64,000 bases of DNA from Nocardioides mangrovi. Lineage in GTDB: Bacteria > Actinomycetota > Actinomycetes > Propionibacteriales > Nocardioidaceae. Below, in pieces: positions 1-7,279 of the stretch. Numbering within the stretch: the stretch's first letter is position 1; the number at the start of each line of letters is the position of its first letter. The stretch is from assembly GCF_020073815.1 (NCBI RefSeq), contig NZ_JAIQZJ010000003.1:248001-312000 (forward strand), written 5' to 3'. The notes below the pieces were generated by a model. That model did no database searches and was not told the DNA's origin. It saw nothing but the letters and a program-made list of their open reading frames with translations. A program made the position numbers and the translations under genes.

Positions 1-1153
1 CCTGGACCGCCACACCCTTCTCGATGAGGGCGTCGACGTCGCCGATGCCCCAGGCGGTGAGCGCCTCGAGGGTGTGCTCGCCGGCGACCTTCGACGGCGG
101 CAGGCCGAGGCTCGGCGCGGTGCGGGAGAAGCGCGGCGCCGGCATCGGCTGGGTGATGCCTTCGTGCTCGACGAAGACGCCGCGGCCCTTCATGTGCGGG
201 TGCTCGACCGCCTCGGTGAAGGGGATGATCCCGGCGACGCAGGCGTCCGTGCCCTCGAAGATCGCGACCCACTCGGCCTGGGTCTTGGTCATGAAGGTCT
301 CGGTGAGGATCGCCCGCATCTCGTCGTACCGCTCCGGCTCGCCCTGCCCCGGGCAGGTGTCCTTGACGCCGAGGATGGTGACGAGCGCGTCGAAGAACTG
401 CGGCTCCAGCGACCCGACCGACACGTGCTTGCCGTCCGAGGTCTCGTAGATGTCGTAGAAGGGGACGCCGCCGTCGAGCAGGTTGGTGGCGCGCTCCTCG
501 CGGTAGCCGCCGCTGGCGAGGAACGCCGCGGTCATCGCGTTGAGGTGGGCGGTGCCGTCGACGATCGCGGCGTCGATCACCTGGCCCTGGCCGGAGACCT
601 TCGCCTCGAGGAGGGCGGCGAGGATGCCGATGACGAGGTACGTCGAGCCGCCGCCGAAGTCGCCGACCAGGTTGCTCGGGAAGTGCGGGCGGCTCTTGTC
701 CTGGCCCATCATGTGCAGCGCGCCGGTGATGGCGATGTAGTTCATGTCGTGGCCGGCCGCCTGCGCGAGCGGGCCGTCCTGGCCCCAGCCGGTCATCCGG
801 CCGTAGACGACCGTCGGGTTGACCGCCAGGCAGTCCTCGGGGCCGAGCCCCAGGCGCTCGGTGACGCCCGGTCGCATGCCCTCGATCACCACGTCGGCGG
901 TCTTCACCAGCTCGAGCACGGTGGCGACGGCCTCCGGGTCCTTGAGGTTGAGCGCCACGCTCGGCCGACCGCGGTTGAGCACCATCGTCGCCCCGCCGGC
1001 CAGCATCTGCCCGCCCGGCCGCTCGACCCGGATCACGTCCGCGCCCAGGTCGGCCAGGATCATGCACGCGTGCGGCCCCGGCCCGATGCCCGCGATCTCG
1101 ACGACCTTCACGCCCCGCAGCGGTCCGGTGCCCTGCCCCAGCTCGTAGCTCAT
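1..1153 (-). CDS. mcr: alpha-methylacyl-CoA racemase (CoA-transferase family III), C-terminal end cut by window edge
   Basis: The product is a CaiB/BaiF-fold enzyme of the alpha-methylacyl-CoA racemase group, which epimerises 2-methyl-branched acyl-CoA so that it can enter beta-oxidation in the cytosol. From the ATG at 1153, 384 codons are open to the left edge, about the full family length, so only a short tail is missing. Visible hallmarks are GPLRGVKVVEIAGIGPGP near the start, ADLGADVIRVERPGG, the GHDMNYIAITGALHMMG segment that carries the family's conserved histidine, and GDFGGGSTYLVIGILAALLEA split over the next helix. An in-frame ATG at 1162 is an alternative start. Neither start has a clear Shine-Dalgarno sequence. 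The family call is strong; the exact substrate is inference. Confidence 0.93.
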   Translation of the reverse strand, partial: MSYELGQGTGPLRGVKVVEIAGIGPGPHACMILADLGADVIRVERPGGQMLAGGATMVLNRGRPSVALNLKDPEAVATVLELVKTADVVIEGMRPGVTERLGLGPEDCLAVNPTVVYGRMTGWGQDGPLAQAAGHDMNYIAITGALHMMGQDKSRPHFPSNLVGDFGGGSTYLVIGILAALLEAKVSGQGQVIDAAIVDGTAHLNAMTAAFLASGGYREERATNLLDGGVPFYDIYETSDGKHVSVGSLEPQFFDALVTILGVKDTCPGQGEPERYDEMRAILTETFMTKTQAEWVAIFEGTDACVAGIIPFTEAVEHPHMKGRGVFVEHEGITQPMPAPRFSRTAPSLGLPPSKVAGEHTLEALTAWGIGDVDALIEKGVAVQ

Positions 1154-1208
1154 GCCTCGCATGATGACAGAAGTGCTGTCAGCGTCGGGGGGCGGCGCGA
1201 TCCGTGCG

Positions 1209-1259
1209 GCGGTGGGTTCGGCTCGGTTTTCCCGAGCGAAAGCGAGCCGAACCCACCGC
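1209..1259. repeat. palindromic intergenic repeat, copy 1
   Basis: Two 17-bp arms (1209-1225 and 1243-1259) are perfect inverse complements around a 17-bp centre. The left arm contains CGGTGGGTTCGGCTCG. It lies between the divergent racemase and AbiEi-like genes. Two degenerate copies follow at the other end of the AbiEi-like gene. Confidence 0.9.
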
Positions 1260-1361
1260 TGGACGGCCAGTAATCGTCCACAGCGAGCGCTCGAACACCT
1301 GAATCCACAGGGCGCTGTCGGTCCTGGCTCGGGCCTCGGGCTCTCGGGTTGGACTCCGGGC

Positions 1362-2324
1362 ATGCGACCGATCCCCGAAACCCTGATGCACGGGCCGTTC
1401 AGCCGCGCTCAGGCGCTCGACGTCGGCGTCTCCAAAAAGATGCTCGAAGGCCGACGATTCGTGCCGATCTACCGCGGTGTCTGGCGACACGTGGCGCACG
1501 AGATGACCCCGGACGACTGGGTGGTCGCGGCTCGTCTGGCCCTGCCGGCGTCCGCCCATCTGACCGGCATCAGCCGGATCCAGCAGCTGGGTCTCGACTT
1601 CGGGCCGCGTCTTCCGGTGCGGTTCGTCGTCGAGGGCGACCTGCACCTGGCCTTCGACAACGTCTTCCTGCACCGCACGAAGCGCCTGGCCCCCACCGAC
1701 CACGTCGGCGTGGTACCGGCTGCCGCCTTCATCGCCTACTGCGCTCGCGCGCGGGTGATCGACGCAATCAAGGTTGGCGACTGGCTCCTTCACGAGGGTC
1801 ACACCACCCTCGCCGAGATCAGGACCCTGGCGCTGGCTGGTCAATGGCGGCACGGCGCCGACGAGGCGATCTGGCTCCTCGACCACCTCGATGCCAGGTC
1901 GAGATCGTTGAAGGAGAGTGAGGCTCGCGCCATCCTCTGCTTCGCCGGACTCCCGCGGCCCGCCGTGAACGTCGCGCTGCCGGTGGGCGAGCACGTCAAG
2001 GTGATCGGTGATCTCTGGTACGCGGAGTGGAACACCCTGATCGAGTACGAAGGCACTCACCACCAGCAAGACCGGACCACCTATCTCGGCGACCTCGACA
2101 GGTACGCGCTCATCCGGGGCGCGTCGATCAACTACGTCCAGGTCGCGAAGGAACGGCTCGATCACGCCCGCACCTTCGTCGGAACAGTCTTCCGTGCACT
2201 TGTCGATGCCGGCTACGACGGGCAGCCGCCGACCTTTGGCGACCGATGGGACCTGCTCTTCGGCGGCGTGTCCGTCGCGGTCGGTCCGCGGAAGGACCGG
2301 GACCGCCACTCAGCGGTGGGTTAG
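1362..2324 (+). CDS. AbiEi-type winged-helix protein with DUF559/Vsr-like C-terminal domain
   Basis: The 320-residue product belongs to a protein family abundant in Nocardioides-type actinobacteria. The first ~45 residues (FSRAQALDVGVSKKMLEG, then IYRGVWR) look like the AbiEi-type winged-helix 'antitoxin' domain. The last ~110 residues (WYAEWNTLIEYEG, HHQQDR, DLDRYALIRG, YVQVAKE) resemble the DUF559/very-short-patch-repair nuclease-like fold, with the acidic residues of IEYEG as possible active-site positions. No AbiEii toxin gene is adjacent, so a toxin-antitoxin role is not supported here. The ATG at 1362 is chosen because upstream sequence is repeat and low in coding character. The stop codon and last codons lie inside repeat copy 2. 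Confidence 0.75.
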   Translation: MRPIPETLMHGPFSRAQALDVGVSKKMLEGRRFVPIYRGVWRHVAHEMTPDDWVVAARLALPASAHLTGISRIQQLGLDFGPRLPVRFVVEGDLHLAFDNVFLHRTKRLAPTDHVGVVPAAAFIAYCARARVIDAIKVGDWLLHEGHTTLAEIRTLALAGQWRHGADEAIWLLDHLDARSRSLKESEARAILCFAGLPRPAVNVALPVGEHVKVIGDLWYAEWNTLIEYEGTHHQQDRTTYLGDLDRYALIRGASINYVQVAKERLDHARTFVGTVFRALVDAGYDGQPPTFGDRWDLLFGGVSVAVGPRKDRDRHSAVG

Positions 2325-2364
2325 GCACCGTTTCCACCCTGCCAACCGAGCCGAACCCACCGCC
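2311..2364. repeat. palindromic intergenic repeat, copy 2 (overlaps the end of the AbiEi-like gene)
   Basis: The left arm GCGGTGGGTT (2313-2322) pairs with AACCCACCGC (2354-2363). The symmetry continues through GGC after one mismatch. The TAG stop of the upstream gene is formed inside the left arm, where copy 1 has TTCGG and this copy has TTAGG. Confidence 0.8.
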
Positions 2365-2384
2365 GCCTGGGCGGACGACGGGTC

Positions 2385-2437
2385 AGCGGTGGGTTGCGCT
2401 CGGTCTCAGTCGTACAAACCGAGCCGAACCCACCGCT
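2385..2437. repeat. palindromic intergenic repeat, copy 3
   Basis: AGCGGTGGGTT (2385-2395) pairs with AACCCACCGCT (2427-2437), with further partial symmetry inwards through CTCGG. It sits 7 bp downstream of the ABC-transporter ATPase stop, between convergent genes, where a hairpin could act as a terminator for either strand. Confidence 0.85.
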
Positions 2438-2444
2438 CCACGGC

Positions 2445-3206
2445 TCAGGCCGGCGGCAGCACCCGCGCCAGGAACTGCCGGGTCCGCTCCTCGCGGGGCG
2501 AGCTGAAGATCTGGGCGGGCGGGCCCTGCTCGAGGATCCGGCCCTCGTGGAGGAAGCAGACCTGGGTGGCGACGTCGCGGGCGAAGGCCATCTCGTGGGT
2601 GGCGATCACCATCGTCGTGCCGGCGGCGGCCTCGGCGCGGACGATCGAGAGGACCTCGCCGACCAGCTCGGGGTCGAGCGCGGCGGTGATCTCGTCGAGC
2701 AGCAGCAGCGTGGGCGAGGTGCACATCGCGCGGACCAGGGCGGCGCGCTGCTGCTGGCCACCGGACAGCCGGTCGGGGTGCTTGGTCGCGTGCTCCTCGA
2801 GCCCGAAGCGGGACAGCAGCTCGAGCGCCCGTGCCTCGGCGTCCGCCTTCCGTACGCCGTGGACGCGGCGCGGCGCGAGGGTGCAGTTGTCGAGGACGGT
2901 CAGGTGCGGGAAGAGGTTGTAGGCCTGGAAGACCATCCCGATCCGGGACCGGACGGCGCGCGCGTCGACCCGCGGGTCGGAGATCTCGCGGCCGTCGAAG
3001 CTGATGACGCCGTCGTCGATCTCCTCGAGCAGGTTGAGGCAGCGCAGCAAGGTCGACTTCCCCGAGCCGGACGAGCCGATCAGGCAGACCACCTCGTGCG
3101 GCTCGACCGACAGCGAGACGTCGTCGAGGACGACGCGGTCGCCGTACGACTTCCGGAGACCGGAGACGGACAGGAGGCTCGCAGCGTCAGTCACAGCGTC
3201 ACTCAC
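2445..3206 (-). CDS. polar amino-acid ABC transporter, ATP-binding protein
   Basis: This 253-residue ATPase powers a polar amino-acid importer at the inner face of the membrane. It shows a Walker A GSSGSGKS (about residues 43-50), the Q-loop in MVFQAYNLFPHLTV, the signature LSGGQQQR, Walker B LLLLDEITAALD and the switch histidine in VIATHEMAFA, matching the GlnQ/HisP group in order and length. The GTG start at 3206 overlaps the permease stop as GTGA, so translation is probably coupled. It is the last gene of a three-gene operon ordered binding protein, permease, ATPase. The substrate cannot be assigned from sequence alone. Confidence 0.95.
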   Translation of the reverse strand: MSDAVTDAASLLSVSGLRKSYGDRVVLDDVSLSVEPHEVVCLIGSSGSGKSTLLRCLNLLEEIDDGVISFDGREISDPRVDARAVRSRIGMVFQAYNLFPHLTVLDNCTLAPRRVHGVRKADAEARALELLSRFGLEEHATKHPDRLSGGQQQRAALVRAMCTSPTLLLLDEITAALDPELVGEVLSIVRAEAAAGTTMVIATHEMAFARDVATQVCFLHEGRILEQGPPAQIFSSPREERTRQFLARVLPPA

Positions 3207-4051
3207 AGGGCACCCGCCAGCTCACGTCGCCGCATCCGCGCGGTCAGCCAGTCGCACAGCCGCGCGAGCGGCACGGTCATCGCGATGAAGAAGGCGGCGA
3301 CCACGAGGTAGGGCGTGAAGTTGAAGTTGTAGAGGGAGTAGTCGCGCGAGGTCGCGAGGGCCTCGAAGACACCGGCCGCGGACGCGAGCGCGGTGTCCTT
3401 CTGCAGCGAGACGAAGTCGTTGAGCAGCGGGGGTACGACGCGGCGCACCGCCTGCGGCACGACCACGTGCCGCAGGGCCTGGCCGCGGGAGAGCCCGAGC
3501 GCCTCGGCGCTGGCCCACTGCGAGGGGTGCACGGACTGGATGCCGGACCGGAACACCTCGGCGACGTACGCGCTGTAGCTGATGACCAGCGCCACCGTCG
3601 CCCAGAAGAAGGGGCTCTTCGGCAGGCCCTGCAGCTCGAGGGCGGGCATGCCGTAGGCCATCACGTAGACGAGCAGGATCGTCGGGATGCCGCGGACGAC
3701 GTCGGTGTAGACGATCGCGGAGATCCGCAGCGGGGTCAGCCACGCGGAGCGGCTCACCCGGGCCATCGCGATCAGCATCGCGAAGACCAGGATGAAGACC
3801 TCGGCGATCAGGAACATCTTGATGTTCAGCCAGATCGCGTCCCAGACGTCCGGGAGCGAGTCCTTGGCGTCCGACCAGCTCAGGAAGTAGTCCTGGAAGC
3901 GCGGCCACCCCGGGGACGCGGTGATGCCGAACCCGACGACGACGTAGACCAGCACCGTCATCGCGGTCGCGATCAGGACCGATCGCGTCCGCAGCCGCCG
4001 GCGTACCCGCCGGCGCTCCAGCTCGTGCTCGCTCGGTGACCAGTCGGTCAC
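3203..4051 (-). CDS. polar amino-acid ABC transporter permease
   Basis: This 282-residue membrane protein is a HisM/GlnP-type permease. A charged N-terminal tail precedes a first membrane helix (VLIATAMTVLVYVVVGFGI), followed by a large extracytoplasmic loop and the usual permease core. The EAA loop that docks the ATPase is seen in SAEALGLSRGQALRHVVVPQ. I place the start at GTG 4051, overlapping the binding-protein stop as GTGA. A longer reading frame upstream would run over the binding-protein gene and looks non-coding. Confidence 0.93.
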   Translation of the reverse strand: MTDWSPSEHELERRRVRRRLRTRSVLIATAMTVLVYVVVGFGITASPGWPRFQDYFLSWSDAKDSLPDVWDAIWLNIKMFLIAEVFILVFAMLIAMARVSRSAWLTPLRISAIVYTDVVRGIPTILLVYVMAYGMPALELQGLPKSPFFWATVALVISYSAYVAEVFRSGIQSVHPSQWASAEALGLSRGQALRHVVVPQAVRRVVPPLLNDFVSLQKDTALASAAGVFEALATSRDYSLYNFNFTPYLVVAAFFIAMTVPLARLCDWLTARMRRRELAGAL

Positions 4052-4923
4052 TGGAGCTCGGGGACGTTCACGGTGTCGGAGAGCCACTGCTTCTCGAGCT
4101 GGTCGAGCGTGCCGTCGTCCTTGAGCGCGGCGAGCGCCTGGTCGACGCACGGGACGAGCGCGCTGCCCTTCTCGAAGAGCATGCCGAACTCCTCCTGCTC
4201 ACCGGTCTCCGGCTGGAACTGCCCGATGATCGTGCTCTTCGGGATCTCGACGGCGGAGATGTAGAACGCGGTGGGCAGGTCGGCCAGGATCGCGTCGACC
4301 TGGTCGTTCTCCAGGGCGCTCTTGGCGGCGTTGGTGTCCTCGAAGACGGCCGGGTCGCTGTCGGGCTGGATGACGTCGCGGATCGCGGTCAGCGACGTGG
4401 TGCCGGTCTGGGCGCCGAGCCGCAGGCCCTTGAGGTCGGCGAGGCTCGTCGCCTCGGCACCGGGGGTGCCCTTGAGCGCGATGACGGCCTGCGACGCGGC
4501 GTAGTAGCCGTCCGAGAAGTCGACCACCTCGGCACGCTTCGGCGTGATCGAGATCTGGTTGATGTCGAAGTCGAAGTCCTTCGGGCCGGGCGCGTAGGAC
4601 TTGTTGAAGGGCTCCTTGACCCAGGTCACCTGGTCCTGGCTGAAGCCGAGCTGCTCGGCGACGGCGTAGGCCACCGCGGACTCGTAGCCCTTGCCGTTGC
4701 CCGGGTCGTTGTCGACGAACCACGGCTCGTACGCCGGGGAGTCCGTGGCGATCGTGAGCTGGCCGTCGGTGCGCAGCGGCAGCGAGTCGAGGTCGCACGA
4801 CCCGGTGCTGCCGGAGGCGGACGGGTCGGAGGCGGAGGAGCCGTCGGACTCCGGGGCGCACGCGGCGGCGGCGACGATGAACGGGATCACGGCCGCGGCG
4901 GCCAGGGTGCGACGTACCAGCAT
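4048..4923 (-). CDS. polar amino-acid ABC transporter substrate-binding lipoprotein
   Basis: The 291-residue product is the extracytoplasmic solute receptor of the importer encoded by the next two genes. A hydrophobic signal segment ends in the lipobox VAAAAC, so Cys22 is the likely lipidated residue, followed by a Ser-rich linker. The mature part follows the type-II periplasmic-binding fold of family 3 (LTIATDSPAYEPWFV, FDFDINQISITPKRAE, LGAQTGTTS, DQVDAILADLPTAFY). The start ATG is preceded by a -10 box TACGAT seven bases away, which fits a leaderless transcript shared by the operon. Confidence 0.94.
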   Translation of the reverse strand: MLVRRTLAAAAVIPFIVAAAACAPESDGSSASDPSASGSTGSCDLDSLPLRTDGQLTIATDSPAYEPWFVDNDPGNGKGYESAVAYAVAEQLGFSQDQVTWVKEPFNKSYAPGPKDFDFDINQISITPKRAEVVDFSDGYYAASQAVIALKGTPGAEATSLADLKGLRLGAQTGTTSLTAIRDVIQPDSDPAVFEDTNAAKSALENDQVDAILADLPTAFYISAVEIPKSTIIGQFQPETGEQEEFGMLFEKGSALVPCVDQALAALKDDGTLDQLEKQWLSDTVNVPELQ

Positions 4924-4930
4924 GGCCAGA

Positions 4931-4946
4931 ATCGTAGGGCTACCGT
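4931..4946. promoter_or_regulatory. back-to-back leaderless -10 boxes for the ABC operon and the M28 peptidase
   Basis: On the minus strand TACGAT (4936-4931) lies 7 bp before the ATG of the binding protein. On the plus strand TACCGT (4941-4946) lies 6 bp before the ATG of the peptidase. The two start codons are only 29 bp apart. The -10 assignment is inferred from spacing and the TAnnnT pattern. Confidence 0.65.
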
Positions 4947-4952
4947 CGCAGC

Positions 4953-5882
4953 ATGCGCCGGGCGACTGCTGCTTCTGTAGCCGCGGTCACGCTCGCCACC
5001 GGGTGCACGTCCAGCCCACCGGACGATCCCCCGCCCGTGCCCCGGACCCAGACCACCGCGCCGGCGCCGACCGTGACCGCGTCGCCGCCGGCCACCTTCG
5101 AGGCGGCGCGGGCGATGCGCACGGTACGGCACCTGGCCGGCCGGATCGGCCCGCGGCTGGCGACCGGGCCGGCCTTCCGCGAGGCGGCGGAGTGGGTGGC
5201 CGACGCGCTCCGCGAGCGGGGGTACGACGTCCGCCGCCAGTCCTTCGACGTGCCCGCCGGCGACTCATGGGGCGTGCCGGTCGCCGCCGGCCGCTCCACC
5301 AACGTGATCGCGACTCCGGCCGACTTCGACCCGGACGCGCCGTACGTCCTGGTCGGCGCGCACCTCGACACCGTCGCCGTCGCGCCGGGCGCGGAGGACA
5401 ACGCGTCCGGGGTCGCGGTCCTGCTCGAGCTCGGCCGCGTGCTCGGCGGCACGGGTCAGGTGGTGCTGGTGGCCTTCGGCGGCGAGGAGCCGCGCGGGCC
5501 CGGCGACCTGCACCACTTCGGGTCGACGGCATACGTCGCCGCGATGTCGCCGGCCGAGCGCCGCCACCTGAGCGGCATGGTCGCCATGGACCGGGTCGGC
5601 GTCGGGGCGGTCGTGCCGCTGTCGTCGGTCGCGGGCACCCCGACCGCCACCCGCGATCGGCTCGCCCGGATCGGCGACGGCCTCGCCGTCCCGACCCTCG
5701 TGGAGACCGACGCGGCCAGCGACCACGAGTCCTTCGCCGACGCCGGGCTGCCCGCGGCGCGGATCGGCAGCACGCCGTACGCCGGCTACCACTCGGCGGC
5801 CGACGTGCCCGCCGTCGTCAGCCCGGCGCAGCTGCGCCGGGTCGGCGAGCTGGTCACCGCCTGGGCGCGGCGAGCGAGCTGA
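4953..5882 (+). CDS. M28-family metallopeptidase, lipoprotein
   Basis: The 309-residue product is a secreted lipid-anchored aminopeptidase-like enzyme with two zinc ions. The signal ends in LATGC (lipobox), followed by a Pro/Thr-rich linker. The M28 metal ligands are recognisable: GAHLDT (His and Asp), EDNASG (bridging Asp), GGEEP (catalytic and metal Glu), MDRVG (Asp) and YHSAAD (His). It starts next to and divergent from the amino-acid importer, so release of amino acids for that transporter is an attractive but unproven link. The 3' end overlaps the convergent CapA-like gene by 29 bp. Confidence 0.88.
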   Translation: MRRATAASVAAVTLATGCTSSPPDDPPPVPRTQTTAPAPTVTASPPATFEAARAMRTVRHLAGRIGPRLATGPAFREAAEWVADALRERGYDVRRQSFDVPAGDSWGVPVAAGRSTNVIATPADFDPDAPYVLVGAHLDTVAVAPGAEDNASGVAVLLELGRVLGGTGQVVLVAFGGEEPRGPGDLHHFGSTAYVAAMSPAERRHLSGMVAMDRVGVGAVVPLSSVAGTPTATRDRLARIGDGLAVPTLVETDAASDHESFADAGLPAARIGSTPYAGYHSAADVPAVVSPAQLRRVGELVTAWARRAS

Positions 5883-7257
5883 ACGCCCAGAACGGGTCGA
5901 GCACCGACCCGGCGTCCGTGACCGGGACGACGTGCGGCGCGAAGTCGTCGTCCATCCGGTAGGGCACGAAGTCGGCCGCCATCAGCCGGCCGCCCCAGAA
6001 GGTCGCCTCGAGCACCAGCCCCTCCATCGTCTGCGGCGAGAAGTCCATGTCGAAGACGAAGTTGCCGAGCGAGTGCACGACCAGCGCGTCGCCGACCTGC
6101 TCGGCGCCCTGCACCCAGTGCGGGTGCCCCCCGACCACGAGGTCCGCGCCGGCGCGGACCAGCGCCCGCGCCACGACGTGCTGCACCGGCTCGGGCCGGT
6201 GGGTGTACTGCGTGCCCCAGTGCGGCAGCACGACCACCACGTCGACCCGGCGTGCGAGCCGGCGTACGTCGCCGAGGACCCGGTCGAGCTCGGCCCGGTC
6301 GAGTGGGCCGGTCCGCGGCGGCATGCTCACGGCGTTGGCGCCCGGCTGGTCCGGGCCGGCCTCGGGGGTCTCGCCGATCGCGTTGAAGCCGAGGAACCCG
6401 AAGCGGATCCCGTGCCGCGCGACCACCACCGGCGCCCGGGCCTCGGCGAGGTCCGCGCCGGCGCCGAAGGGCCGGAGCCCACCCGCGTCGAGGAGCCGCA
6501 CGGTCTGCTCCAGCGCGCGGTCGCCGTAGTCGCCGGCGTGGTTGTTGGCCAGGTCGAGCGCGTCGAACCCCGCCCCGCGCAGGTCGGCGCGCACCGACGG
6601 CGAGGCGTGGAAGGAGTCGCCGCCCTGGGTCGGCGCACCGTCGTCGGAGAGCGTGCTCTCCAGGTTGCCGACGGTGATGTCCGCGGCCGCGAGCCGCTCG
6701 GACATCGGCGCCAGCGGGTCGCCGCTCACCCCGCGGCCGAGCATGACGTCACCGACCACGGTCAGGGTCGTCACCGGCGCGGGTGCGGGACCCTGCACCT
6801 GGACGGCGTACGACGCGGGGTCGCGCAGCGGGTCCACGCCGTCGACGGTCGCGACCCGCAGCGCGGGGGTCATCGCGTCCGCGACCTCGATCGCGATGGT
6901 GTCCATCGGCAGGTGTCGCAGCCCTGGCGACAGGTCGGTGGTCCGCAGGCGCCCGCCGGCCTGGCCGACCTGCGACCACCGGTGGATCGCGCCGCGCTGC
7001 AGCCGGTCGGCCTGCCGCGTGGTGAGGTCGAGCGGCGGCCTACGGGCGTTGACGGCGAAGACCAGCGGGCGGGTGGTGAGGTCGTCGAGGTCCTCGGTGA
7101 CCCACGGCGGCGGCGACGTGGGCAGGGGTGCCGAGGACGACGGTGAGGCGGACGTCGGCCCCACCGACGACGGCGGCCGGGACCCGCCGCCCGGGTAGTC
7201 GGTGCACCCGGCGGCGAGCACCGCCAGCACCACGACCCACCCGGCCTGCGACCGCAT
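5854..7257 (-). CDS. CapA-family lipoprotein (PGA_cap, metallophosphatase-like fold)
   Basis: The 467-residue product has a signal segment ending in LAAGC, a Pro/Ser-rich linker and then the CapA/PgsA-type calcineurin-like domain: LTVVGDVMLGRGV, GNLESTLSD, LDLANNHAGDYGDRAL, GHPHWVQGAEQ and VHSLGNFVFD. Family members take part in poly-gamma-glutamate or other envelope polymer biosynthesis, but no PGA synthase genes are nearby, so the polymer is unknown. The extra ~150 residues between signal and CapA domain form a separate N-terminal region I do not recognise. The start is ATG 7257, with TACCGT six bases upstream. Confidence 0.85.
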   Translation of the reverse strand: MRSQAGWVVVLAVLAAGCTDYPGGGSRPPSSVGPTSASPSSSAPLPTSPPPWVTEDLDDLTTRPLVFAVNARRPPLDLTTRQADRLQRGAIHRWSQVGQAGGRLRTTDLSPGLRHLPMDTIAIEVADAMTPALRVATVDGVDPLRDPASYAVQVQGPAPAPVTTLTVVGDVMLGRGVSGDPLAPMSERLAAADITVGNLESTLSDDGAPTQGGDSFHASPSVRADLRGAGFDALDLANNHAGDYGDRALEQTVRLLDAGGLRPFGAGADLAEARAPVVVARHGIRFGFLGFNAIGETPEAGPDQPGANAVSMPPRTGPLDRAELDRVLGDVRRLARRVDVVVVLPHWGTQYTHRPEPVQHVVARALVRAGADLVVGGHPHWVQGAEQVGDALVVHSLGNFVFDMDFSPQTMEGLVLEATFWGGRLMAADFVPYRMDDDFAPHVVPVTDAGSVLDPFWAFSSLAAPRR

Positions 7258-7263
7258 GACCCA

Positions 7264-7273
7264 ACGGTAGGTT
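7264..7273. promoter_or_regulatory. overlapping divergent leaderless -10 boxes (CapA-like / aminotransferase)
   Basis: TACCGT on the minus strand (7269-7264) and TAGGTT on the plus strand (7268-7273) share two base pairs, each six bases from its start codon. Only 22 bp separate the two start codons, so RNA polymerase could probably occupy only one direction at a time. Confidence 0.65.
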
Positions 7274-7279
7274 GCCGGG

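Noticed and set aside
1179..2309. A minus-strand frame opposite the AbiEi-like gene
   Set aside because: The plus-strand frame matches a known actinobacterial family; the opposite frame has no recognisable feature.
1362..2324. Calling this a complete AbiE toxin-antitoxin system
   Set aside because: No AbiEii-type nucleotidyltransferase gene lies beside it; the neighbours are a racemase and an ABC transporter.
1209..2437. CRISPR array
   Set aside because: The three repeats are palindromes of unequal quality separated by a gene, with no regular spacers and no cas genes.
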